A stretch of 64,000 nt of DNA from Allodiplogaster sudhausi. Its lineage: Eukaryota; Nematoda; Chromadorea; Rhabditida; Diplogasteridae. The stretch is taken from the NCBI GenBank assembly GCA_945643635.1, contig CALZFC010000035.1, positions 1,995,501 to 2,059,500 on the forward strand. Reading direction: 5' to 3'. Both the position numbers and the translations under genes were made by a program. Shown here piece after piece: positions 33,277-48,028 of the stretch. The notes under the pieces are model-generated. The model saw only the letters and a list, made by a program, of their open reading frames with translations. It made no database searches and was not told where the DNA came from. Within the stretch, counting starts at the first letter, position 1. Every line of letters starts with the position of its first letter.

Positions 33277-35926
33277 GTAATTATGACTTCTGTGGGTTGC
33301 TTCGGTATCTACGACATTGAGGGGCGCTGTAATGCGGTAAGAAGTCATGTTATTCTTTTAGTTATTCGTCTTATTTCTATATCAACGAGTGTGACCATAT
33401 TGCTTGATCTTGCATTTTCCTTTTAGCATCTTGTCAACTACACGCACTACGCAGCGGAGGTTTATCCGCCGGTGCCCGCCGACGCGAAGCCGGACGAGTA
33501 CGGCTCAGTGGCCACAGTGAACGATTGGCGCCTTGTTCAGAGGTCACATTTCCTGCAAAATAGATTCCAAATTGATTTTGTGTGCATTTTGCAAAGAAAC
33601 TATGGCGTTCAAGACACTCTACACCAATCGTGAAGAGGACGGCGCTGCCTCGCTACGGCGCTCTTCCGCGTCTCAACGCGAATGTCATCGAGGGAAGTGG
33701 CGGCATCATTGTTGGCCAGGTTACTGTAATGGCTAAGAATTAGCATGTCAATATGAGGGATGACCTATAATAAACTTAAATAAAATATTCACTGCCAGAT
33801 CGTGACCGAGCCACAACTGGCCATCTTCTGGGAGACAGCAGTCGAGATGGGAATCGGCAGCATTGTGCACATTTGCGAGCGAGTCGAACAAGATGTCAGT
33901 ATTTATATCTATTTGTATATGAGAATGAAATGCGTAATGAAAATGAAAAAAAATAAACGAGAGATACGAGCAATTGAAATATATTACAATAATAATGACA
34001 GATTGGCCTGAACCTGCCACTGGGCCGCAGGAGCTGCAGAATCTGGTCGACGCCTTTGTCGGCAAGATTCGCTCGAGTGCTGGAGGCGATGAGAAGAGCA
34101 AGAAAAGTGTCAAGGAGAAGACGATCGAGTTGGAGGAGCTTCGGAGGAGAGCCAGGTTGAGCTGAGCGCGATGGGGTCTCCAAGACCCTTAGGGGACAGC
34201 AAGAAGAGCTGCTCCACGACGGACGGGGGCGTCAAGAAAGACAGGAGCGTCAAAGTGAACAAGAGCGACAAGAAGGACACAAGCGCCAAAAAGGACAAGA
34301 GCGCCAAGAAAGACAAGAAGGAAAAGTTTGTACATCTTCTATTGACCAGAATATGTCGGCTGCCTGGAAGATATTTATTCAACCAAGGTGCTTATGTATA
34401 TCTTCAGGCCCCTCCACCGAAGCGGACTCTTCCGGTCGAGCAGCAGACGCGTCTCTCCGTGATGCTCTCCTACGACAAGAAGCACATCATCACAGTGCGC
34501 GTCGAGGAGGAGCCGTTCATGGTGAGATCTTAAAAAAAAATTAAATTAGATAAACGTAATTGAAAGGGTATATGAAAAAAATGTATGACCGCAGCAATTA
34601 TTAGATGTCATTTTGAGGATGGCGTAGAGGAGCGCGTGGTGCACGTGGAAGTTCGCAGCCTGGATGGCAAGACGGTTGAGAAGACGGCAACCATTGCGCA
34701 CACCAACATTACATTCTGGCCAGAGCTGAAGCTGCCCGACGACTTGGACGCCATTCTGGCGAGTTTTGTCATTGTTATTGAAAAAGTATGTTATGAAATA
34801 CTTAGAAATGTTATTAATTAGATGCCGATCAATTAAAGTCTGTCTTGCCCATTTAGCCGGTGATCGAACGTGAGCTGGCGCGCTTCGAGAAGTTTGTTCC
34901 GATGAAGAATCTCAAACGCCACCTGGTGCAGTTTCACTGTCTTATCTCTCTATCTCTCTCTCTCTCTCTTTTAATTTCTCTTTCTCTCTACCACTTTCTT
35001 TTTCTCTGTCTCTCTCTCTTTCTCTAACTCTCTCTTCCTCTTTCTCTCATGATCTATCTCTATCCCTCATTCCCTCTCTTCCCCTGCAGGTCTTCATCCA
35101 GGATGGAACTGGCTGCGGCCGCCCCTGCCAGCTCGCGGCCATGATCAACATGCGTCGCCAGCTCGTGAATGGGCATCGCGAGGAGGAAAATGGCTTTATG
35201 TATCATGTGCGAGTTTGCTTTTTAGCTTTTTTTGACACATCCTTTTTATGCATAATTTCTGGTTCCATTTTTCAAGGACGAAGTCCAAGCTCATGCGGAG
35301 GCTGTGAAAAAGTCGCGCTGCGGCTCCTTCCCGAACATCGCGGTACGGCGCTACATACTATTATTGTCAGGATATGATAGCATTGGACATAATTGCAGGA
35401 TGGACTCTACGTCTTCCACGTCCTCGCTGCGTACATATTCCCTCTCCTGAGAGAGACGAAGCTCCGCGAGAATTCCGAAATATTCAGGGATGCAAACCGC
35501 AAAATGATGCTGTAAGCAGAAAAATCACAAATTAAATTATCTTTGTTGTAAAGGAGCCATGCTCTGAATAATTAACAAATGGATTTATAAACGAGGATCA
35601 ATTCGCATTAGTCTAAGGCGTAGTTCCAGAAAGTTTGAGTAATTGTTTTTTCAACTTGATTTTTATTCAACCTGCAAAATGTGGATTAGCACCAAAATTT
35701 TCCTTGCTGTATGTGCTATTTCACACGCGTTCTTAACAGAAGAAAGGCCAAATATTTGCAAAAAAATATCCTTAATGTAAAATCGTTCGCTACTGGGCTC
35801 CTTTATTAACTATACAAAAATCTTCCTATGGAGAAGATTGCGCTGCGACTTGAAGACAAGAAGACGGCAGCCATCTTCCCGACTGCAATCCCCAAACCGC
35901 CCGCCGGCCCCAGTCACGCTGCCTGA
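33277..35926 (+). CDS. Protein-tyrosine-phosphatase-like protein lacking the catalytic Cys (pseudophosphatase)
   Basis: Exons include 33277-33337, 33427-33541, 33614-33719, 33799-33894, 34031-about 34106, about 34195-34327, about 34409-34521, about 34596-34785, about 34858-34930, 35090-35210, about 35278-35343, about 35399-35512 and a last exon ending with TGA at 35924-35926. The fold is recognised from PTP landmarks: LPRLNANVIEGSGGIIVGQ (the usual substrate-loop/NANYI region), IVTEPQLAIFWETAVEMGI (usual QGP...FW.M), ITFWPELKLPDD in place of the WPD loop, and IQDGTGCGRP in place of HCSAGVGRT. In the last, Asp stands where the nucleophilic Cys should be, and Glu replaces the WPD Asp. The P-loop Arg is kept. 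A Lys/Ser-rich insert (about 50 residues) lies between the FW motif and the WPE motif. It is likely a binding, non-catalytic domain. An AATAAA follows at 36085. Confidence 0.65.
34195..34327 (+). other. Lysine-rich insert of the phosphatase-like protein
   Basis: This codes for repeated KKDKSAKK/SDKKDTS units, strongly basic and low complexity, within the PTP fold. Frame continuity needs an intron of about 88 nt (about 34107-34194) starting GTGTCA and ending CCTTAG; otherwise a frameshift lies near 34150. Confidence 0.5.
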
Positions 35927-36084
35927 GTGGGGACGCATGGCTTCGCCCACCCGTTTAGTCTGACTCCACGCACACATAACACACCACTGAACCTGCCCAC
36001 CAATTCTTCTATTCCCCCTGTAAATTCTATCACAGCGAGTACATTCCCATGAACATCATTTAGCCCTCACCATGACATGTAGTG

Positions 36085-36090
36085 AATAAA
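36085..36090 (+). terminator. Polyadenylation signal of the phosphatase-like gene
   Basis: AATAAA about 160 bp after the stop codon, followed by an AT-rich stretch. Confidence 0.55.
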
Positions 36091-37760
36091 GTAGCTTTTG
36101 AAGATTAAATTCACTCTTTTATTCTTTCTTTCTATTCTTTTTCTCAAAAGTTTAGTTGAAAAGAAGGATCGAGCAAACAGATTTCGAACACAATCCGATG
36201 ACTGGAAATTTCTCATTAATGAACTCTTAAAGGCGACTTCTTGTTTTAAATCCTTTTTCTAAACACCGAACAATATGGAAATATGTCTAAACATTATGGA
36301 TAGGTTAATCTCTTGAGTTAGTTGGTAGACGTAAACGGGAGATGCATACTCGATAAGCGATCTATTATACATATGCTATATATGCGGCAACAAGCACTTT
36401 TGGTACTTCGTCAGCTTTGTCGGCTTCATTGTTTATGTATTCATTTGTCGAATGATGAAGTTGCTGCATATAATCTCGTGAAACCTTTAAAAAAGCTCTA
36501 CGTTTACATATCTCAATATTCTTGTTCTCATTAGAAGCGAATGCAATTCATTCGTAAACGTATTCTGTCCTGATCTTGTACGCATGTATATATCAAAAGA
36601 GCTGAAAACTTTCTGCGCTTACATGGCCGTTGAGTGAATTTAATTTTTTTATTCTTCGAAATTTGCTGTTGAAGCAAGGCAACGGACAAGTTCAGTTGTT
36701 GCATGGAGGGAGGCGGGCGCAGCTGCCTTTCAGCCGTTGAACGAATTGATCTCTGACTGAACCAGTTCTTAATTTATAGCAGCTTTGTTTGCTTGTCAAG
36801 ACTCTTCCAGTTTTAGTGGCAGTTCAAGTGGGAATCTAACATTTGTCCATTGACGTGCAAAAGTTGACGAGTTTTCCGGCTTGGCATGTCTCGGGTATGC
36901 GTATTCTCATCTCAACCGTTTTTAGAGGTGCAACAAATTTTCTGGCCAACAATGATATCCCGGAAAAAAAGATGCGCTATCACAAACTCACAGATCTGTT
37001 ATTAAAAAAATAATATCCTTTGATCATTTTCTTTTTTCTCTTTAATATAACCTCGCACTCCTTGATGGTGAACTTATGCTTGGAAGCAAGATGACAAGGG
37101 ACAAAGATGTAGTTGAATCCTGAATATTGATTCGTCGTAGCCAATAAAAGCATGTCAGTAGCCCGCAGTAGTAGAAGTTGTAGTAGTCAATCACGAAGTC
37201 GACACACGCTACATTTGGCTACTTGAGTCGAAGGGCAGTGATCTTGAGAGCAAACCTATTTCTAGCTTTATTTCTATTCTTCTGCTTTTTTTTATAACGA
37301 GTGTTCATTATGTTAGTATTTACGCCCTCTCCCCTTTGTCTTTCTCTCACTATCTGCGTCTCTCTCTCTCTCTGGGTCCCTCACTCTTTCTCTCATTCTG
37401 CCTTCTCTCTCCGACAAGATAGTTTTTTTAAAGATAAAAATGACATTAGTTAAATAAAGAAATTTTTAAACCTTATATCGGTGTTCTCCTGCTGATTGGA
37501 TATAAATTAAGGCTCTGAAGATGATGCTCCGTTTATGGGAGCAGTCTTGATCTGAACATATCAGTTAATTATGTATTCACGTACTATAAACTGATATTGG
37601 CTATCGCAACCAAATTTCGCACAAATAAATGAAAGGCAGATGAGAAAATGCAGGAGGTCTGCTTGGAAAGTATTCTAGCAGGTCTTTTCTAAAGGAAAGT
37701 GGCTAGATGCATGCAATACCCTTGCTATTCGCTTCATAGGAACTGGGCATCAAACAACGA
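36091..37760. other. Intergenic, inverted copies of repeats from 29.7-30.7 kb
   Basis: 36720-36850 is a diverged inverted copy of sequence around 30550-30690. 37310-37745 is an inverted copy of about 29700-30130, including its TC-rich tract (37320-37410). No exon is supported. Confidence 0.5.
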
Positions 37761-37821
37761 TGGTCAACGAGCGGTCCTTTAATTTTTTTGGTTTTTGGTA
37801 AATTTGGTTTTTGGTACAACG

Positions 37822-38820
37822 AGCGGTCCTTTAATTCCAGCGACAGCTCGCGCTAACAACATAATGACGTACGGATGGCCAAGTCGAAATAGGAAATATA
37901 TGATGTGTCCAGCCAACTGTAGAAGACGAGTCTTTTTTATGGTACGCAATCAAAATAAGTAGGAAAAAAAGAAGTAAAGAATTACTGATCCATTATTCAA
38001 TGGACCAATTTTACACATATGTTTGTACATCCATCAAATTCAATCGAAATCTATAATAAATGCTAATAAAGCGCCGGTTCATAAATCAACGCTTAATGTC
38101 TAAATGGATTTCATGGCGCGCAATGAATCTTCTCCATTCTTGGTGATTGCTCTACCAAAGTTTCTACTTTTGCACCACCTAAAATATAACTAAAATGTTA
38201 AATAAATGTTGCTAAAATGTAATATAAATGTTACCAAAAATTGTAACTGAAATGAAACATTAAAAAGTAATTTGTTTACCATGAACATGATGCCAGCGAT
38301 TGCTGGCAGCTTCGTGCTGTCGATTCGATTGGCCCAGAGGCCAAAGAGTGGGGATGAAATGGCGCCGAAGAACGGATTGCTCGCGATAATAACCGAGTAA
38401 ACCGTAGAGCTCGCGTTATCGTCGAGCAGCTATAATATTCATTTTTTTCAGAAAAAAAACCATATAAATATTCATTAGAATAATATGTTTTTCAAAAATA
38501 CGCAATTATCAATTGTTGAACAAAAACTTTGTTTTTTTTTCATTTAAAGAGTATGGTTTATTAAAGAGTGTAATCTGGAAACGCACCACTTGCAGGTAGG
38601 GCCACACTTACGCGTAGTAGAGCGTGATGTTAGCAGCGGTAAAAAGTGAAATGATACCACCAAGTGTTATGGACCACCAGTCGGTCGATCTAAAGATGAC
38701 ATTATGTCCATTTCAAAGAATTGCTTCCGAATAAAGGATATACAGAAGCTTTAAGTGGGACTAACCTTTTTTCTTCATTATCGTTACTGGCTGCTTCCTC
38801 TGCGAACGTCATTTCAGTTG
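37822..38820 (-). pseudogene. Truncated inverted copy of the MFSD8-like transporter (N-terminal half)
   Basis: This is the reverse complement of about 3430-4433. It carries the start-region exon (ending near 38812), the first and second membrane segments and the exon ending in MLLARAVAG, then stops abruptly at 37822. At about 38609 the codon TAA replaces the TCA of YYASVW in the complete gene. Over the exon near 37870-37910, however, its frame is intact (LAGHIIYFLFRLGHPYV) where the longer copy has about 10 extra bases. A short duplication (GAGCGGTCCTTTAAT, 37772 and 37822) marks the break. Confidence 0.7.
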
Positions 38821-39500
38821 TGTGATAGATTTCGGATCAATGAGCCCAGCAATCGCAACCCCTTTTTCCATCGCGACAAATGAGTTTCACTTGATGATGA
38901 GAAAGTTCACAAATCGAGTGCAAGGTTATCTATCGCCATTTTCTTTTCGCTTCGACATGCGAAGATTTATGGTGAAGAAATGAAACGCTAACGCGCGGTA
39001 ACTCTAACGACAGAGCAAGAATGATGCATAACAAAGGTAACGAGGTAAATACATTGGCAATTAAATGTGAGCTATTTTCACCCTACATCAGAGCTTCTTT
39101 TTTTCTAAAAAAAAGTTGTATTGTGCTTGGGTGAACCGCCTATTTGACCAATACCAGAAACAATTGCTGTACTGACGCTGACAGGGCCACCTGACCATGA
39201 GCAACATGGCAATCGTTATAAAGAACTATTGTCAATGCCTGGCAAAATATTGAGTTAGAGATATGGTTATCGTGCAAGAAATTGGACATTGAATTCATCA
39301 GCTCCGATATTTATTTTGTTTTCGTTTTAAGAGATCTCTTGGAAGTCGACAACATCGACGGGATCTTAAAAGTATTCCAGAACCGTGTATTCCTGTTTTA
39401 TTCGGATCTTAAAAAAAAATTCAAACAATAACAGTTGAACAAAGGACTACAGAATCAGAATTTGCAATCGATCCCTCCTTCAAAAGAGTTCTACTAAAAA

Positions 39501-40030
39501 TTAAAACCAATATAAATAAATGTCGAGACATACATATGATTGTAATAAATCATTGAAACTGTTAAAGAAGACACACACAGTAAGCGCTATTTTCGGCACG
39601 ATTCTCACATTTGTAAGAATGTCTTTCTGATGAATTGGACAGGAGCGAGGGCGCAGCATTTTGGGCCCATTTCGCCAAGAAAGATGAGAAAAGCAAAGGC
39701 GTAGAAAACTCCCGCGATCTTTAGGTTCAGCTGAATCGATGAAATGTTGACCGGCTCGAACGTAATCTCGCTGTGGAATTTGTTCACAATCTTTGGCCGA
39801 TTCGTGAAGCGTCGCCACCAAAACGACTCCATCTGGTAACATAAATCAATTTATAAATACTTTATATATTTTTTTAAGAATTGATAATAATTGTCAAAAA
39901 AAAAATGCCTCCACTCCACTTGCCTTCTCCTGATTAAAGAAGGCAATTGTGATGAAATTCATCCTTTTGCGCTGCTGAGGAGTAAAAAGATTCCTTCTGA
40001 AGCGAAGAGACTTTGGTAAACAAATGACAT
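39501..40030 (-). pseudogene. Ionotropic-receptor-like channel, copy 3 (3' exons only)
   Basis: Only the last two or three exons are present: FTPQQRKRMNFITIAFFNQE (about 39935-40015) and ESFWWRRFTNRPKIVNKF with the final membrane segment (about 39605-39832). A small deletion shortens the loop after FLIFLGEM. Nothing upstream of about 40030 belongs to the gene. Together with 37822-38820 this is an inverted duplication of the junction between copy 1 and the transporter. Confidence 0.65.
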
Positions 40031-40629
40031 ATAATAATGATATGCTCACAATATATACAAACAATGGCCAATATTCTATTCGGTACACTTTATATCCTTT
40101 CTGTGTACCCATTTTTTTGCCATTACTCACCGACGAGTAAGAAGAGAAATGAGAGATGCGCGATGCCTCAACTACTTCATGCATTCGTCGTGCTGAAATG
40201 AAATGAAAGGTAACACCCGTGCTAAACACTTTGTGTATAGGTCACATGATCAACAACATTGTCTATCCGTTCGCGTTTTTTTATGTTCTCGGTGGCAAAG
40301 CAGAAAAAAGGCAATGTATGTATGTATATGAGGTACTTTTGGAAAGTAGTTCATGTTTAACTATACAAAGTCACGCCGAACAGTTGAGAGATGATAATGT
40401 ATGGAGTCATTTGCAATCCATTACAAGGTAGATTGCTTTTTTAAACCATCAAATGTTATATACATATGTGCCAAATGTAATCTATTAGCACGCTTGCGAG
40501 TGAGGGACACACAGGTTCAGCTGAATCATCGAAATGTCGACCGGCTGATACGTCTTTGATTGTGATCAAATCTTTTCAAGAAATTTGTTCACAATCATTG
40601 GCCGATTCGTGAAGCGTCGCCAGAGGTGC

Positions 40630-40705
40630 AAGAGGCCCGGGCCGGCCAGGGCCGGGCCCAAGCTAGGGCCCGGCCCAGGCCGGCCCGATTGGGCCCGTTT
40701 TTCGA
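40630..40705. repeat. GGCCC-rich island
   Basis: Overlapping GGGCC/CCGGG words in AT-rich surroundings, similar in make-up to 7737-7820. Next to it on the minus strand is a small receptor-exon fragment. Confidence 0.6.
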
Positions 40706-41986
40706 AAATATGCTTGCGAACATGCTCATGACCGACCGAACTCTTGTTGATCATGAGTAATTTTGAAGTTTAGGAGTCGTATTCCGCTTCAGAATTAAAT
40801 AAATGAGAAGCCTTTTGAACGGGAAGTTCTGTAATGTTCTCTCGATCTATGAATATCCGTCTCCCGCTTTCCCTCGCACCCACCTCTGCCACACACTCTC
40901 TCTTTCTATAACTCTCTCTCGCTCTCTCCCTATCTCTCTATCTTTCTATAACTCTCTCTCTCTTTCTATAACTCTCTCTCTCTTTTCCGATCTCTCTTTC
41001 CACCTCCTCTCTCTCGTTTTTCTTCCCCAATCTGCATTGATGTCCTTGCTTGGTGACCCTTCCGTTGTTTGATGTCCAGTTGCCAGAAGGCGAATTGCAA
41101 GCTTATTGCATGCAACTAGCCATTTTCCTTTAGAAAAGACCTACTAGAATTCTTTCCATAGATGTCTCCTTCTTTTTCTCATCTGCCTTCAATACTAGAT
41201 TTATGCTTAATTTAGTTTCGATTGCTTATATAAGTTGCTAGTATATAAGTAACGCGAATTGTAAGCCGGCATACATAATTAATTGATATGTTCAGGTCCC
41301 ATAAACGGAGCACCATCTTCAAGCCATGATTTATACCCTTTCAGCAGGATAACATCGATATAAGGTTTTAATAAAATTCTTTATATAACTATTGCAATTT
41401 TTATTTAAAAAAAAACAACTATGTTGACGGAGAGAAAAAGCAGAGAGAGAGAGAGAGTGATAGAGAAGGAGGCAGAGGGGGGAGAGGGCGTAAATAGGTG
41501 AACACTCAAAAAATAAAAAAATAAAAAAAGCAGAACAAGATAATGAAAGTTAGACATTACCTTTTCTCAAGATCCATTACCCTACGACTCAAAGAACCAT
41601 GTGGAGCGTCGTGCGTCGACACCATGAATGACGTCAAGCGGTGCCACTGACTGGCTTTTATTGACTACAGCGCATACAATCTTGAGGGATTCAACTACAC
41701 TTTGACCCTTGCCAATTCACATGCCAGCAGAAATACAAGAATGAGAGGTTAAATTCAAGCGAAAAAAGAAAATGAAAGAAGATTGAGTTTTTTTTATAAC
41801 AGAGCAGTGTATTCCTGACAACGAACTATTGCACATCTTTTTTCAGAGATATCATTGCTTGTCAGAAAATACATGCCAAGCCGGACGACGGCCATCTGTG
41901 AGCAATTGTTGCGCTGGCAATTGAAGTGTGTTGGTTTCCATTTGAACTGCACGTAAAACAGGAAGAGTCTTGACAAACGAAGACGC

Positions 41987-42016
41987 TATAAATGAAAGAA
42001 CGGGCTCATTCAGTCT
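41987..42016 (+). promoter_or_regulatory. TATA box plus initiator-like pair, duplicate copy
   Basis: TATAAATG (41987-41994) and TCAGTCT (42010-42016), the same arrangement as at 30622-30650. Confidence 0.3.
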
Positions 42017-42294
42017 GCTTCATCTCGATGTTCAAAAGCAATGGACAACAGCATGTTTCCGTCGCCTTGCATCAAAACAAAAAACGTTTGTTTCGAAATT
42101 GTTCTATTTCTAAGCACCAGTTTTTTTCTCATTCGTACATATGTATATTTTGAAATCTATCGAGCAGGTGAAGTTTTTGCCAGATATGCCCTGCTGTTTA
42201 CTTTTACAGCATAATAAATCCATCTACAAACATGAAACTTTGACGGATATTTTCAAAATACTATGTTCATAGATCTTTATATATGCTCTCATAG

Positions 42295-42560
42295 GCATTG
42301 ACATTGGCTACGGGGGTTCGACAATAATTATTTTCCCGACGATTGATCCCGTCGTGGTGATCATCTTAGTGAAATGCCTTCGAAATCAGGTGTGAATGTA
42401 TATCAAATCCTTCATTTCTTCAATAAATATTCTTAGAACTAGCTCCGCGTTGTTAGATAATGAATGTATGTCCATACATCAGAAGTATTTTGCCGTACAT
42501 TTTACCAAAGCGCCTTTCCACATACAACAGGTCACAACGGGACGTGAACGAAATAGCTGA
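42295..42560 (+). pseudogene. 3' exons of the putative 7TM chemoreceptor, copy 2 (broken tail)
   Basis: 42295-42389 matches the copy-1 exon with one extra Ile codon (GSTIIIFPTIDPVVV). The next exon starts at 42531 with VTTG but is replaced by RERNS and a stop (42558-42560), so the basic tail of copy 1 is lost. Confidence 0.45.
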
Positions 42561-43747
42561 TGTTGAAGAAGAAGAAGAAGAATTCGATGAAGCAGGTTGT
42601 TGTGTCATTTTCAACTCTTGCACGTCCTCCAGTACACACCATCCGCCTTCCGGGATGCATCCAAATATCCACTGTATTCCTCAGGGCCTTTAAATTCTCT
42701 ATTGTAAGCAATGAGTAATCATCTACATACATATTTGCCCTCAATACTGTGTTTAATTTTTTTAAATAATACATTCTTTATTTGTTATTTTTCATCCTTA
42801 CTCTTTAACTACTTTTTTTATAACCATGCAAGTATGGAAAAAAAAAATAAATTTCTGACATGATGCATTGAGCATTAAAACTTTGCACTTAAACGGGGTT
42901 TTTTTTGTTGTTGGAAATACTAGCGTCTGAGAGATGATTGCACTTGGAGCGAACAATACGCTTCGGTGCTTCCGTTAAACGATTTCTCTATTCTTTGGCA
43001 CGCTGATTCATGCGATCATTTGTGCATCGAAAGTCATTCAGTACCCGTCTGAAATTAATAATTTACACAGGTAAACGGTAACATTTTATGATAACTTGAA
43101 TATCTGATCAGAAGAAATTTATGAAGTTCCCTTGACCAGTTTGGTCAACTAATGTATTGCACTGGTCAATCAATTATATTCGAATTTCTTTTGTCCTCTT
43201 GCACTTCCGCCGCAGTAAAGTATCGCTTTTGAGGGGTATTCCTGATAACATGAGGATAACATAGTATCTGCATCTCTGATAGCTACGTGCTCTCTCATAC
43301 TGTCTAGTGTGCATCCATTGTTTACCCTCATGGCTAATGGCAGGGAAAAGGGTGTGGGGTAATGTGTGGATAAGCGAGAGAGCATGTAATGCTTGGAGAC
43401 GAGGTCACCCTCATGTGCAAAATGGCTATGCCAACGCGCAGTGGGACAACTTTCTCCCGGGGAGCGACCGGCCTTCTGCCGGGTCGCTATCTCTCCTTCC
43501 TCCCGACCCCTTCCCCTCTTCAACGACCACCACGCTTCGGGCTCACGCCCTTCCCAGTCGCCAGAGGATCCTTCTCCTCTGTATCCCTTTCGAGTAACCA
43601 TAACTCTGCCTGATAAACTCTTCTCTCTCTCGACTTGGACATTTGCCGCCGGGGGAACAACAAGAATGTATGAAAGATCAAGAAACATTCAATCTTCTCC
43701 CGCTTTCCCTCGCACCCTCCTTTGTCACACATTCTCTCTTTCCATAA

Positions 43748-43793
<46 letters not shown>

Positions 43794-44998
43794 ATAACAG
43801 AAAGAGAGAGATAGTTATAGAAAGAGAGAGAGAGTAATAGAAAGAGAGAGAGAGAGAGAGAGTTATAGAAAGAGGGAGAGAGAGAGTTATAGAAAAAAGA
43901 GAGAAAGAAAGTGCTTGAAAGAGAGAGAGTTATAGAAAGAGAGATTGTATATACTGTATACCTCCAGTGCTCGATTCGTGCACTCGGCAATTGATCCAGA
44001 AGGTTCAGTAGGATAAAATCGATCATTTGCTACTATGCCTATAGTAATTATGATGATGCCCACATAAGAAATGAAAGGAAGAGAGCATAGGAAGGAGCAC
44101 CTGGTGTACGAGAATGCGAAAATGAGTACTGCAGCAGCGAGTCCCTGGATTGCCGCCGTTAACTAACGAAGTAAGGTTGAGGTCAGCGCCGTCATGCCCT
44201 CGAGCCTTGCTTCATCGACTCGTTCTAGAAGCACGCAACTCGGATCTGCCTATGCGGAACACTAACAATAAAGAGACTGCGCTGGAGAGAAGGAGAGAAA
44301 AAGAGAGAGAAAGAGGTAGAGAGAAAACAGAGAAAGAAAGATAACGTATTACATTCGGAGGATGACATGCATTAGATGCGAGAAAGAGAGTTGAGAAAGG
44401 AAGATGAGAGTGAAAGAAGAAAAGTAAATTGTCAGAGAAAAAGTGGAAGAAAGAAAAACTACTGCACTATCGCTCTCGGCACAGACAATTGTGTGTGCCT
44501 TTTCTTCAATTTGAGACGACGAGCTGCTGCTGCTATGTTAATTACGCCGCTCTCCGTCTGCGTCATTACATACCTTCTTCTTCTTCTTCTTCTTTTTTCG
44601 TGGATGCGTCAAGAAGAGCTTCCTTAGTCTGAGACAGTATTCACTCTATGTGTGTGTGTGTGCCTTTAGGTCTGGCTCACTCATTGACGCTCTTTCCTTG
44701 CTCTGCTCTGTTTTGGCGGGTGCCCAGCCGTCAATGGCCTTCACGGTTATAAAGACGCCGCCCGCCCGCCGAAACTTAATGAGACTACTTACTCGTCGTC
44801 GTAGTCGCCAACAAAACCAAGAGAAACTGTCGTCTCTTTGCCATTTCACTAGTGTCATTTCTCCCGTTTGCTTCCTTTTCCCAACTTTTTTTTTTAAAGA
44901 AAGTGGACATAGCATATTTTGGCAGTAATTGCATATAATAATATCTTTTAAAAAAAAGGTTTAATTTTTTAAAAGTTGTTAAAATAGTCATTGTTGAG
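42561..44998. other. Intergenic, duplicated then low-complexity
   Basis: To about 43080 it follows the 31.2-31.6 kb duplicate. 43170-43690 is GC-richer but all frames are shadowed and none shows splice-consistent coding. 43740-43945 is a TC tract running into a GA tract, so it can fold on itself. 44095-44225 repeats 23300-23415. 44270-44460 is GA-rich. GGTTATAAAGACG near 44745 could be a TATA box for the next gene, about 250 bp before its ATG. Confidence 0.45.
43740..43945. repeat. TC tract followed by GA tract (self-complementary)
   Basis: 43740-43797 is TC-rich and 43799-43945 is its purine complement, joined by CTATAACAG; units of TTATAGAAAGAGAGAG recur. Confidence 0.85.

Positions 44999-48028
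<3,030 letters not shown>

Larger units (their letters stand above)
40031..42290. other. Duplicated intergenic block
   Basis: 40075-40450 matches 28490-28870, and 41040-42290 matches 29640-30920. 40587-40625 (minus) holds a stray WRRFTNRPMIVNKF fragment of the receptor, adjoining a GGCCC-rich island at 40630-40705. TC tract at 40890-41030. A GA-rich tract lies near 41440-41490. Confidence 0.5.

Noticed and set aside
43170..43690. 172-, 134- and 96-codon overlapping frames in GC-richer DNA
   Set aside because: They overlap on both strands without splice signals, conserved motifs or a duplicate to support any one of them.
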